This document shows, one piece after another, positions 17,555 through 26,268 of a stretch of DNA of 64,000 nt. Origin of the DNA: Prevotella sp. oral taxon 299 str. F0039 (GTDB lineage Bacteria; Bacteroidota; Bacteroidia; Bacteroidales; Bacteroidaceae); NCBI RefSeq assembly GCF_000163055.2, contig NC_022111.1, forward strand, positions 1,178,001 through 1,242,000. Reading direction: 5' to 3'. The first letter of the stretch is position 1; each line of letters opens with the position of its first letter. Position numbers and translations under genes: made by a program. The notes beneath the pieces were generated by a model, which ran no database searches, was not told the DNA's origin, and was given only the letters and a program-made list of their open reading frames with translations.

Positions 17555-20500
17555 ATGGCAAGTAAAAAACTACAATTACTTATGCTTGGATGCTTGGTTT
17601 CACCAGCAATTCTTCAAGCTCAGTCATTGAAAAAAGAGTATATTCGATGGCACAACAGCGAGGGCGATAAGCTTTCTGCAACCGTAAATGTATGGAACGA
17701 CCATGGTAAAGTTACCGATGACGATAACTTCTTTATCTCTCGTGTTAAACCTAAAACACGTTTCCGCAACCAAAACACACAGGTTCGCACAGAACTTACT
17801 GCAGAAAACGACAAGCGTTTAGTGGCTTGGATTCCTTTTAACAACCCCGAAACCAATGCTCTACCCGATGGTGTTTTCGACTCAGAGGTCTTCTCTCTAT
17901 GGTCGTATGTTAGCCACTGGGGCGACTGGACGGCTCCTCTTGGACGTATTCCAGCTGCTTTAATGGACGTTGCACATAAGAATGGTGTAGCAGTTTCATC
18001 TGCAGGTACAGTTCCATTTGGTGGCTTAAATGACGACTGGAATCGTGAATTGAGAAATATTGGTTTGTTAGATGGAAATAAACTTGCCAACTTTCTTTAC
18101 TATTTTGGACAAGATGGATTGGGCTATAATTCAGAATGGAGAGAATATGGTAGTATCACAGAGAGGTTAAGAAATAAGCATATTGAGGTGAATAAGTTGT
18201 TAAAAGACAAGAACCCAATATTCGAAAACATGTGGTATGGATTGACTGGAGACAATGGTCGTCTTAGTTATACTAATACCTTAGACAACACTTTTGCAAA
18301 AACCTTTGGTGATAACGAGAATAAAGCATTCTCTCTTTTCCTTAATTATGAATGGAATCATCCACAACGCTTAGCAACTTCTGTAGACAATGCTAAGAAA
18401 ATGGGAAGAGATCCTCTATACCTTTATGCTGGTGTTAACATGCAAGGAGGCGAACCAAGAACAAGTAGTTGGTCACTATTGAAAAACTATAATGTTTCAA
18501 TTGGTTTGTGGGGAGCTCACTCTAAGAACATGTTCTGGGAAAGTAGAAATGAAAAAGGTAGCTCAGAAGAAACCATGCAACGTTCTTATATGTTAAGAAC
18601 TGAACGCTATTTCACTGGTGGTACACGTAACCCAGCTAACACTCCAGAGGTTACAAACGCAATGAAATACAACGTAGACAATAAAGAATGGCATGGTATG
18701 TCTACATGGATGACTGCTAAGAGTACTCTAAGTTGGGACTTAACAAATGAGCCATTCATCTCTTATTTCAACCTTGGTAATGGTAAATTCTTCAACTGGA
18801 AGGGTGAAAGAAAGAACAACAACCCTTGGTATAACATTGGTGTTCAAGACTACTTGCCTACATGGCGTTGGTGGTTTAGTAGCGAATTGCTTGGTAGAAG
18901 CGTTCCTGAATCAGGCTTAGATGCTGAATTTACATGGGATGATGCATACGTAGGAGGTTCTTGTGTGCGTGTATTTGGTTCAAATGCAAACGAATATCTA
19001 CACCTATTCAAAACAGAATACAATCTTAAAGAAGGCGATGTTATCACCTTTAGATATAAACATTTAAGTGGTTCGGGTGATGTTAAGTTGGTGCTTACTG
19101 CTAAAGGTAGCGAAAAACAAGCTATCAATGAAAGCGCATTCGAGTTGATTAAGAATGGTCAAGAAATTGATGATGAGCGTTGGATAGAGAAATCTTTTAT
19201 TGTAGGTAGCGAACTTGCAGGTAAAGATCTTGCATTGATTGCACTTCACTTCGAAAACACCAACAACATCAATATGTATCTTGGAGAGTGTTCTATCGTT
19301 AGAGGTACAGCCACAACTCCACAGAAACCAAATTTCCTTTCAGCTAAATTGCTTTCATTCAACAAAGCGGGTGTAGACGGAAAGCTCATCTTTGAGATGA
19401 TAAATAAAAAGTCTGGCAATGAACCTTGCTACAACTCTGATGTGAATGTATCGCTATTTAAGTTGTGGGCACAACAAGAAGGTGCAAAAGAACCAACCTT
19501 AATGGGTATTACAACATCATGGGCTGGTATGTTCTATAGCATTCCTTTAGATCTTACTACTTCAAGTACAAAAGTTCGTTTGGGTGTTTCTGCAGTATCA
19601 TTAGATATGAAACATGACTCTGAAATTGAATGGTCTGTTTATATGACAACTCCTGCTTATACTTATAACGATGCAGTTCATTGTAGTAAGAATATCATTA
19701 AGCCAGGTGAAGAGTTTAAAGTTGGTTATGTAGACCCACGTCACTCTGAAGCTGATTGGGTGCTTAAGAATGATAAAGGACAAACAGTTGCTTCTTCAAC
19801 TGGTACAAAAGAATTCACAACTAGCGCACTTAAAGAAGTAGGTAACTACGACTTAGTAGTAACAGGTGATGTTCATAACGAAGCTGGAGAAAAAGAAAGA
19901 AAGGAAAGAACATTCAAAGCTTTCGTTCAAATAACAGGTAACGAAACAGGTGCTCTTCCTCAAATTCAATCGTTAACAGCTAATGGTTCAGACTCAAGAA
20001 TTGACGTTCAAGCGAACCAAGCTGTAACAATGGCTTATACAGGTCGTCCTGCTAATGGTAAATTGTCAAGAGGTGTTAACCTAAAAGAAAAGGGATTCGT
20101 ATTCAAAGCTTCAGAAGTTGGACTATCATCTAACAAGCAAGCATGGACAATGTCATTCTGGATCAAGTTTAATAGTATCCCAACTGGTGGTGTGCAATTC
20201 CTCGATATGCGTGATCAATATACCAAATGGCCACAAAATAACTGGGGTTGTTTCTGGTCATCATACTATCCTGCAGACAAAACTCTTAACTTCACTATCC
20301 GTGAAAACAGAAATGGTGGTACTCCAGAGCAGAAACAAAACTGGTCGGTTGAATTTGAACCAGGTGTTTGGAGCCACGTAACCATCACAATGGAAAAGGC
20401 TTCAAATGGTGTAAAAGAACATCTATACATCAATGGTAAGCCTGCAACTCCAAAGAGTTACGATTACCTTGGCAAAGGACCTGGTCTTGTTAAAGACTAT

Positions 20501-21298
20501 ATTAATACTACTGCATGGTGGGACAATAACCACTTTATGTTAGGATTTGGAAGACATCAGATTGCTGCTATTGATGGTGTGATCGATGATGTGAAGTTCT
20601 TCGACAAACAATTAAACGATACAGAGGTTGAAGCAAACATGCTTTCAAACGATAAGAATGCTGCTAACTTAAAAGCATTCTGGAACTTTGAAGATAATGC
20701 AGATGCAGAACACAAGTTTGCAAGCGTTGTAGCTGGCACAAATGTAAAATCTTATCGTTCAGGAGTTGAAGCTGGTGCAGGCGAAGGTCAAGGTGCTCTT
20801 GTTCCAGTAGAGCCTATCTACGAAGCAGGTTCACCATTCATTTCAGGTACAGCATTCTCTGTTGAAACCAAAGCTTCTTGGAAAACTCGTAAGGGTTCAT
20901 TCACTGAAATAACAGGAAACGACCTCCAAGGTTCTGCAAAAGTAACTTACCCAACTGGTGGTGACTACACTGTTACTCTTACACTTGAAAACTCTTATGG
21001 TAAAGATCAACGTACATTCCAAGTGATCCACATCGACGCAACAACAGGAATCAACGAAACAAGTACCGAAGAGGTGAAGGCTTACACTGTAAACGATGAC
21101 ATCCTTGTTGATTGTGCACAAGCTGGTGCTTACACATTCGAGGTTTATAGCATCGATGGTATGCAAGTGCTTAGAAACAATGTGAATGTAGCTACTGGCA
21201 ACACCGTACGTCTACATCTTGCTAACTCTGGCGTTTACATCCTCAAAGTGAAGAAAGAAGGTAAAACTCTACGCACTGTTAAGCTAATTAGAAAATAA
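17555..21298 (+). CDS. Secreted GH85-family endo-beta-N-acetylglucosaminidase with LamG and T9SS domains
   Basis: A 1247-residue protein. Residues 1-23 form a signal peptide (ILQAQ). GH85-like signatures are FSLWSYVSHWGDWTAP, LMDVAHKNGVAVSSAG and GQDGLGYNSEWREYG with the Asn192-x-Glu194 catalytic pair. DAYVGGSCVRVFG marks the accessory beta-sandwich. A LamG-like domain lies about 835-1055 (WTMSFWIKF, IDGVIDDVKFFDKQL) and a T9SS type A tail at about 1165-1247 (GVYILKVKKEGKTLRTVKLIRK-type ending). It shares architecture with the gene at 1420 rather than with its immediate neighbours. It has its own promoter and terminator. N-glycan cleavage is inferred from family motifs. Confidence 0.82.
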   Translation: MASKKLQLLMLGCLVSPAILQAQSLKKEYIRWHNSEGDKLSATVNVWNDHGKVTDDDNFFISRVKPKTRFRNQNTQVRTELTAENDKRLVAWIPFNNPETNALPDGVFDSEVFSLWSYVSHWGDWTAPLGRIPAALMDVAHKNGVAVSSAGTVPFGGLNDDWNRELRNIGLLDGNKLANFLYYFGQDGLGYNSEWREYGSITERLRNKHIEVNKLLKDKNPIFENMWYGLTGDNGRLSYTNTLDNTFAKTFGDNENKAFSLFLNYEWNHPQRLATSVDNAKKMGRDPLYLYAGVNMQGGEPRTSSWSLLKNYNVSIGLWGAHSKNMFWESRNEKGSSEETMQRSYMLRTERYFTGGTRNPANTPEVTNAMKYNVDNKEWHGMSTWMTAKSTLSWDLTNEPFISYFNLGNGKFFNWKGERKNNNPWYNIGVQDYLPTWRWWFSSELLGRSVPESGLDAEFTWDDAYVGGSCVRVFGSNANEYLHLFKTEYNLKEGDVITFRYKHLSGSGDVKLVLTAKGSEKQAINESAFELIKNGQEIDDERWIEKSFIVGSELAGKDLALIALHFENTNNINMYLGECSIVRGTATTPQKPNFLSAKLLSFNKAGVDGKLIFEMINKKSGNEPCYNSDVNVSLFKLWAQQEGAKEPTLMGITTSWAGMFYSIPLDLTTSSTKVRLGVSAVSLDMKHDSEIEWSVYMTTPAYTYNDAVHCSKNIIKPGEEFKVGYVDPRHSEADWVLKNDKGQTVASSTGTKEFTTSALKEVGNYDLVVTGDVHNEAGEKERKERTFKAFVQITGNETGALPQIQSLTANGSDSRIDVQANQAVTMAYTGRPANGKLSRGVNLKEKGFVFKASEVGLSSNKQAWTMSFWIKFNSIPTGGVQFLDMRDQYTKWPQNNWGCFWSSYYPADKTLNFTIRENRNGGTPEQKQNWSVEFEPGVWSHVTITMEKASNGVKEHLYINGKPATPKSYDYLGKGPGLVKDYINTTAWWDNNHFMLGFGRHQIAAIDGVIDDVKFFDKQLNDTEVEANMLSNDKNAANLKAFWNFEDNADAEHKFASVVAGTNVKSYRSGVEAGAGEGQGALVPVEPIYEAGSPFISGTAFSVETKASWKTRKGSFTEITGNDLQGSAKVTYPTGGDYTVTLTLENSYGKDQRTFQVIHIDATTGINETSTEEVKAYTVNDDILVDCAQAGAYTFEVYSIDGMQVLRNNVNVATGNTVRLHLANSGVYILKVKKEGKTLRTVKLIRK

Positions 21299-21335
21299 TC
21301 GGTAAAGTACAAATAAACGATTAACTTTAACAACT

Positions 21336-21372
21336 AATCACCAGTAAGCAAATGTCTTACTGGTGATTTTTT
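21336..21372 (+). terminator. Rho-independent terminator
   Basis: AATCACCAGTAAG (21336-21348) pairs perfectly with CTTACTGGTGATT (21356-21368) over a seven-base loop, followed by TTTT. It closes the glycan-utilisation block. Confidence 0.85.
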
Positions 21373-21439
21373 ATTTACTCTCTTTTCTTTTGTTCGCAAT
21401 GTCTCTGCACTCGCTTTGTTTTGCACTATACAAAAACGG

Positions 21440-21710
21440 CTATAATTTCGTTCTAAGCGCACAAAACACCTCTCGTTGAATACCTATCCCTCGCACTTAA
21501 ATATCCTGTTGCATCGCTCTTAAACAACTTGTCAAATTACCTTAGGGCACATCCTCAGCGCACCGCTCACTTAAAAGCTATGACCTTGCACCGCAAAATA
21601 ATTGCTATTGCATGGTAAAAGAATTGTTATTGCATTGTAAAATAATTGTTATTGCATTGTAAAATAATTGCTATTGCATTGTAAAATATTGGTGTTACCC
21701 GCTAAAATCT
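21440..21710. repeat. Long direct repeat, left copy, ending in a 22-bp-period array (locus B)
   Basis: This stretch is similar along its length to 24573-24843 (by eye roughly three quarters identical). Shared anchors are CTATAATTTTGTTCTAAG-like start, CTTAAATA, CTTAAACAACTTGT and AAAAGCTATGACCTTGCA. Its right part is an array whose TTG starts fall at 21602, 21624, 21646 and 21668, with a fifth, 21-bp-spaced unit at 21689. Each unit reads TTGYTATTGCATKGTAAAA plus three bases. Together with the other copy it brackets the lipoprotein/58-residue gene pair. Confidence 0.75.
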
Positions 21711-21778
21711 CCCACTTTTTAGGATAAGACCTAAAAAAGAGAGTATTAGTACCCAAGAGTATGTTTGACTATTAATCC

Positions 21779-21820
21779 AAAAAAGAGATGATGAACTTTT
21801 ACGTTTCATCATCTCTTTTA
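21779..21820 (-). terminator. Terminator of the lipoprotein / small-protein transcript
   Basis: AAAAGAGATGATGAA (21781-21795) pairs perfectly with TTCATCATCTCTTTT (21805-21819). On the minus strand the second arm runs into six T, so it ends the transcript of the 21841-24331 genes. Confidence 0.85.
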
Positions 21821-21840
21821 TAATAATCAATGAGATTATT

Positions 21841-22017
21841 TTACCACAAATCTTCGCTTGGATCATTGTTGGGGTCTTCCTTATTGTAGGGATCACCCCA
21901 TCGGAGCCCAAAATCGTATTCTACATCGGTTTTTTTTGGAGGACTTCCTGCTAATATAAAATTCTCTTCGTGGGGATAACATGAAGTCAGAGGTGTTATA
22001 TAATTTCTTTTTTTCAT
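21841..22017 (-). CDS. Small 58-residue protein with EN-LAGSP motif
   Basis: A short gene (58 codons) beginning MKKRNYITPLTSCYPHEEN, continuing FILAGSPPKK and ending in an acidic, Asn/Asp-rich tail with W at the end. Its ATG is one base after the stop of the upstream lipoprotein gene, so it is probably translationally coupled to it. The layout matches the small gene at 38740, which has YLAPTIAVFD, then ENNYLLAASP, then an acidic Gly/Asp-rich tail and also accompanies a fimbrillin-like lipoprotein. No known function is recognised. No transmembrane segment is seen, and export is not obvious. A strong terminator follows. Confidence 0.7.
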   Translation of the reverse strand: MKKRNYITPLTSCYPHEENFILAGSPPKKTDVEYDFGLRWGDPYNKEDPNNDPSEDLW

Positions 22018-22018
22018 T

Positions 22019-24331
22019 TTATTCGTATGCTTTTGGTGTGTTATAGAATAAACGGATCATTCCAGAAAATTGTGGTACACCATTGTTATAAAAGTTTTTG
22101 TTTGTTCCTGTGTTATCTGTTCTCCACCAGTCAACTTTATTATTAAAGTTAAAGTACAAAGGTAAACGTGGTTTTGAACTTGGGGTTGTTATCATCTTTT
22201 CTGTATTAGCCTCTGTATTACTCCAATATATCGCACCAAATGGGAAGTTTGTTGCCGTATTTTTAATATCTTGTGGGTTGTAGTTGGCATTAAGAGCATA
22301 ACCATATAAAGGCAATACACGTTGCACTTCATCTTGTAAAGGTCTTATTACTTTTCCAAACTCTGATTCATTCCAATCGCTGACATCATCAGTCCCTGTA
22401 TATTTCCAATATTCATCGGTGTCAATGTCAAAGGGATCTAAAATAAAGTTTGGTCCTAAATATCTTTGTGTCAATACCATTCTTGCATTTTCTGCACCAC
22501 TTTGCATATTTTCATAATCTATACGTATGGCATATTGGTATTTGTTATTTTGTAACAACGAATATTGTCCTAAATTAGCTTCAGTTCCATAAGCATTGTT
22601 TGTGTAGCTTTCGCCTTCTGTTACACCATTCTTTTGATAAGGATATGCAGTAGCCTTTTCTGCATACCAGTTGTATAAGAAGTTATTGTCTTCTAACTTA
22701 CCCATTGTATGAGATGTAGGCATTTTTCTTTGTGTAACAATATGAGTGTATGTTTTATTATCACTGTTATTGTTTGCTACATATTGTGCGAACCTCACTT
22801 TTTGTTTTCCCATCTCTGCAGGTGTTACGCTTACTAATGGTTCGTTGGCTTGCATGTTGGCATAACGTGGGAAAATGGTTTGCCATTCCATTCGTGTTGG
22901 TATATGATAACCTTCAGGAATCTGTACATTAGCCATATCGTCTAACGAGAAGTTTTTAGCATCAGCATAACTATTGCTAAACGTTCCGTTAGCAGTGAGG
23001 TTTTCTTTTGCCATATAGTTCAAAGGACCTGGTTCGTAATATAGTGTTCCTCTGCATTTATATATAGCACCACTTTTTAATTGCTTCTTAGTTCCATAAA
23101 CGGGAATAGATGCAAAGATAGAAACATTCTTGGGAACCTTTGTATCCCAATCTCTTGATGTAGTACCATGTAATAAGAATTGTGTTTTGTATCGGTTAAT
23201 AGTAGGTAACTCTGCTTTGTCTCTTTCGCCTCGGTTACTTTCTTTAGATATAAACCAAAATAAATCTTCGTGTCCTTCAAATAAACCATTATAGAAAGAT
23301 TTTTCATCGTATGCTTTTAACTCGTTGTCAAAAGGGCCCCTATCGTTTATATTATAATGTGTATAAGATAACTGACTTTCTGTTTCTCGTTTATTTGTTC
23401 CTGTCCACATAAGGTCTATTATCTTTTGGTATCCCTCGTCATTATTTTCGTTGGGTGTAGAGAAAGACTCTGCAATATAAGTAGTAGGTAATTCTGTTAC
23501 TTTATTGATGTCAAAATATCCTCGTGTGTCTCCTGAACTTATCAGAGTGATATGGTGATAGTATACATTTGCATTAATTCTATTAGCCACATTAAGTCTT
23601 GCTACTGTTCCTAACATTCGCATGGCAATTGGAGTTTTGCTGTAAAATATAAGCTGATTATTTCGAGTGCGAATCACATCTACTTTTCTCCATAAAGAAG
23701 CAAAAGGAATTGTTAAAGGTTGAGGCCAAGTTACTTCTGAGCGATGAACACGTATCATACCATATGGAGCATTAACAGACATTTTGTTTACATCCATAGT
23801 TGTAGAATAAAAACATAGTGCATACCATTCTCCTTTTGTTATATCTTCAGTAGGTGAAGTTAAAAAAGTGAATTCTTGATTTATTGTTTCGCCATACTTA
23901 CTATACTTTAAGTCTTCATGAGAATTTGAAGATGAACCCTTTTCTATTTCAGGAAGGTTTTTGCCATCATAATGATAGCTATTAGTAACCTCACCAGTGT
24001 TTAACTCTTCGTTTTTAAACAATCGCTTATAGAGTTTTTTTGTTTTAGCATTATAGAAACAGATGAGCAAATCACCTTTTAATGGATTTTTGCTAAAATA
24101 CATATTATCATAGATATAGTTCCCGTTTGTATCAAAATAATATGGTGTGTTATCACCATCAACAGCTCTTGTTCCCTCTTTCTTTGTTGTGTCTCTCGCA
24201 AACACAAGCTGCACTTTTGCTTTTACTTCTATTTGTGGCTCTTTGGTACCACTGTCTGCTGTTAATTGTTCTGCCGTACAACTGCATAATAGCAGGAATA
24301 TAGCAAAGGTAAATAAGATTTTCTTTGTCAT
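22019..24331 (-). CDS. Large fimbrillin/FISUMP-like surface lipoprotein
   Basis: A 770-residue lipoprotein: signal peptide with lipobox ending at Cys18 (LLCSC). The mature protein begins with a charged linker, has a Ca/Asp-rich early stretch (DGDNTPYYFDTNGNYIYD) and a beta-rich middle. A motif IPEGYHIPTRMEWQTIFP near residue 490 resembles the FISUMP (Fibrobacter succinogenes major paralogous) domain common in Bacteroidetes fimbrillin-like proteins. Function is probably surface adhesion or fimbria-like structure. It has no close copy in the window, but the genes at 37642 and 38981 belong to the same broad class. The promoter carries a 12-base poly-G:C tract, and long direct repeats flank the unit, so variable expression is likely. 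Confidence 0.7.
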   Translation of the reverse strand: MTKKILFTFAIFLLLCSCTAEQLTADSGTKEPQIEVKAKVQLVFARDTTKKEGTRAVDGDNTPYYFDTNGNYIYDNMYFSKNPLKGDLLICFYNAKTKKLYKRLFKNEELNTGEVTNSYHYDGKNLPEIEKGSSSNSHEDLKYSKYGETINQEFTFLTSPTEDITKGEWYALCFYSTTMDVNKMSVNAPYGMIRVHRSEVTWPQPLTIPFASLWRKVDVIRTRNNQLIFYSKTPIAMRMLGTVARLNVANRINANVYYHHITLISSGDTRGYFDINKVTELPTTYIAESFSTPNENNDEGYQKIIDLMWTGTNKRETESQLSYTHYNINDRGPFDNELKAYDEKSFYNGLFEGHEDLFWFISKESNRGERDKAELPTINRYKTQFLLHGTTSRDWDTKVPKNVSIFASIPVYGTKKQLKSGAIYKCRGTLYYEPGPLNYMAKENLTANGTFSNSYADAKNFSLDDMANVQIPEGYHIPTRMEWQTIFPRYANMQANEPLVSVTPAEMGKQKVRFAQYVANNNSDNKTYTHIVTQRKMPTSHTMGKLEDNNFLYNWYAEKATAYPYQKNGVTEGESYTNNAYGTEANLGQYSLLQNNKYQYAIRIDYENMQSGAENARMVLTQRYLGPNFILDPFDIDTDEYWKYTGTDDVSDWNESEFGKVIRPLQDEVQRVLPLYGYALNANYNPQDIKNTATNFPFGAIYWSNTEANTEKMITTPSSKPRLPLYFNFNNKVDWWRTDNTGTNKNFYNNGVPQFSGMIRLFYNTPKAYE

Positions 24332-24433
24332 TTTTCTTCGAAATATAAATAATAGTTTTTACTTATGTGTCTATTGTTATCTTGTAACGAAATAGGATGG
24401 TTTATTACCATAATAATATGTATATACGAAGTG

Positions 24434-24465
24434 CAAAGTTATAATAAATAATTCCCCCCCCCCCC
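24434..24465 (-). promoter_or_regulatory. Predicted promoter with 12-base homopolymer in the spacer
   Basis: On the minus strand TAACTTTG (plus positions 24434-24441) matches the -7 consensus. Twelve bases upstream begins a run of 12 G (plus-strand C at 24454-24465) followed by seven A. The run occupies the spacer next to the expected -33 position. Slippage here would change promoter spacing of the lipoprotein gene. No clear TTTG -33 box is seen beyond the run. Confidence 0.6.
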
Positions 24466-24572
24466 TTTTTTTAATGTATTTTAAGCTTTTAATTTGCGTT
24501 TTTTAATTAAATTTATCTTAATAAGACGAAAAGATAAGGAAATATGAGTTTGCACACTTTTAGTATACTACC

Positions 24573-24865
24573 CTATAATTTTGTTCTAAGTGCACAAAAA
24601 CCTCTTGTTAAATACCTCTTCGTTGCACTTAAATAGCTCGTTACATAGCCCTTAAACAACTTGTTATATTGCCTTCAAACATAGGGACAGCGCAACGCTC
24701 AATTAAAAGCTATGACCTTGCATCGAAAAAGAATTGCTATTGTATGGTAAAAGAATTGCTATTGTATGGTAAAAGAATTGCTATTGTATGGTAAAAGAAT
24801 TGCTATTGCGCCCTAAAAGCATCCACTTTGCACGGCAAAAGGCATGCTCTTGAAAACGCAGAAAG
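24573..24865. repeat. Long direct repeat, right copy, ending in a 22-bp-period array (locus C)
   Basis: This is the partner of 21440-21710 in the same orientation. Its array starts at 24734, 24756, 24778 and 24800 (TTGCTATTGTATGGTAAAA plus GAA in the first three units) and continues degenerately, still at 22 bp, at 24822 and 24844, where only the spacing and an AAAAG core remain. The rest of 24332-24941 holds the promoter above and the terminator of the rubredoxin gene. Confidence 0.8.
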
Positions 24866-24881
24866 CGTGTTGTTACAAACG

Positions 24882-24915
24882 AAAAAGGCAGCACCCTCAA
24901 AAAGAGAGCACTGCC
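24882..24915 (-). terminator. Rubredoxin gene terminator
   Basis: GGCAG...CCCTC (24887-24898) pairs with GAG...CTGCC (24904-24915). Read on the minus strand the hairpin ends in TTTTTC. It lies about 27 bases past the rubredoxin stop. Confidence 0.7.
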
Positions 24916-24941
24916 CATTTACTGATATTGTAAATTAACAA

Positions 24942-25106
24942 TTATTCTTCAACTAAAGAGAAATCGTCTTTACCCACACCACATAGAGGACAAACCCAAT
25001 CATCTGGGATATCTTCAAATGCTGTTCCAGGTTCAATTCCACTATCAGGATCTCCTACTGCGGGGTCATATATCCATCCGCAAACATCGCATACGTACTT
25101 TGCCAT
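24942..25106 (-). CDS. Rubredoxin
   Basis: A 54-residue electron carrier binding one iron through four cysteines. The translation begins [15 protein letters not shown] and later has [14 protein letters not shown], giving the two CxxC-G knuckles of rubredoxin at Cys6/Cys9 and Cys39/Cys42. Length and the conserved YDP and DW residues match the family. It probably serves oxygen or peroxide detoxification or other redox enzymes in an anaerobe. It lies about 80 bp downstream of the GT9 gene on the same strand and ahead of a good terminator. Confidence 0.95.
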   Translation of the reverse strand: MAKYVCDVCGWIYDPAVGDPDSGIEPGTAFEDIPDDWVCPLCGVGKDDFSLVEE

Positions 25107-25188
25107 AATAATTTTTGTTTTTATTGTTTATATTTATTTATTTAATAAAAGGGTGTTTCCACCTGTTTTAATTATTGTTTGTTCGCTT

Positions 25189-26265
25189 TTAATTGTTTGT
25201 TTCTTTGCCCTGTTGAGCATTGATAATTGCCATCACTTTTTGTGTTATTTGCTGTGGTTTGATGTTTTGCATACACGCAAAATCGCCCCTATAACATGGC
25301 TTATTGCCGTAGATAGAACACGGACGACATGCCATTGAATGGTCTACTACATACTCTTGCTTTTGATTCCAGCCCATAAAGCCTGCAAAAGGATGCGTTG
25401 CTCCCCACACACTCACCACTGGTGTGGCTACAAGTGAGGCTAAATGCATGTTCGAACTGTCCATACTTATCATTGCATCAAGCTCGTTCATCAATATAAG
25501 TTCTTGCTGAAAGCCTTTCAAATGCTCTGGAACGCTAATGCAATGGCGGTGCTGTTGCACCATGGTGGCAATCTGTTTTGTTTCTTGTTCGCCTCCTCCA
25601 AAGAGGTATATTTGTAGATTTTCGATATTATTTTCTAACTCGTTGATCACCTCTTGCATCTTTTCAAGGGGATAAATTTTGCCTTGATGTGCTGCGAAAG
25701 GTGCTATACCGATGTTTATTTGTGCTTTGTTCACTGCCTCGACAATGCTGTTTGGCAAAGTGTTGAGCTGTGATGTGGTGCCTTCGAAGAGTGACTTAAA
25801 AGTCAATTGAACGGGATATCCCAACTCTTTTAACACGTCGGCATAGTTCTGAAACGATGTTGGTTGCTGCTCGAAGCGTTTGTTGTGCTTGGCAGTGAGT
25901 GCCTTTTTGCCCTCTCGATGCTTATTGATATGGGCGGTAGGAATGTGATCGAACCAGAATTTTAGACGCAAATACTTTGTTCGAAGCACGTCGTGAAAGT
26001 CGGCAACTGCTGTAAATCGCTTTCCAGAAAGGCGTCTGAAAAGGTTGTTTAACCCCAATATTCCACGATAATCTTTATTGATGTCGGCTCCCATAAAACT
26101 GACATTGGGAGCGAGATGCTCAAAAAATACTCGTGCAAAGGGTCTACTTAGCACCGTTATTCGCAAATGAGGATATTGCAAAGCCAATGAGGCTACAACG
26201 GGAACCATCATTGCTACATCGCCAATTGCAGAGAATCTAACTATTAATAGATGCTCACTGCGCAT
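25189..26265 (-). CDS. Glycosyltransferase family 9 (heptosyltransferase-like)
   Basis: A 358-residue GT9-like enzyme expected to add a sugar to the lipopolysaccharide core on the inner face of the membrane. N-terminal LLIVRFSAIGDVAMMVPVV is the usual GT9 opening with the Rossmann glycine. Later GIAPFAAHQGKIYPLEKM and LMNELDAMISMDSSNMHLASLVATPVVSVWG match the GT9 donor-binding half. Cys residues near the end (CRPCSIYGNKPC) are also usual for this group in Bacteroidetes. It starts three bases after the DUF4254 gene, so the two are co-translated. Confidence 0.88.
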   Translation of the reverse strand: MRSEHLLIVRFSAIGDVAMMVPVVASLALQYPHLRITVLSRPFARVFFEHLAPNVSFMGADINKDYRGILGLNNLFRRLSGKRFTAVADFHDVLRTKYLRLKFWFDHIPTAHINKHREGKKALTAKHNKRFEQQPTSFQNYADVLKELGYPVQLTFKSLFEGTTSQLNTLPNSIVEAVNKAQINIGIAPFAAHQGKIYPLEKMQEVINELENNIENLQIYLFGGGEQETKQIATMVQQHRHCISVPEHLKGFQQELILMNELDAMISMDSSNMHLASLVATPVVSVWGATHPFAGFMGWNQKQEYVVDHSMACRPCSIYGNKPCYRGDFACMQNIKPQQITQKVMAIINAQQGKETNN

Positions 26266-26268
26266 GCT

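Noticed and set aside
17620..18090. 156-codon frame antisense to the fifth GH85 gene
   Set aside because: Shadow of a well-supported gene; no signal of its own.
21602..24865. CRISPR interpretation of the 22-bp arrays
   Set aside because: There are no unique ~30-bp spacers between conserved repeats and no cas genes; units are contiguous.
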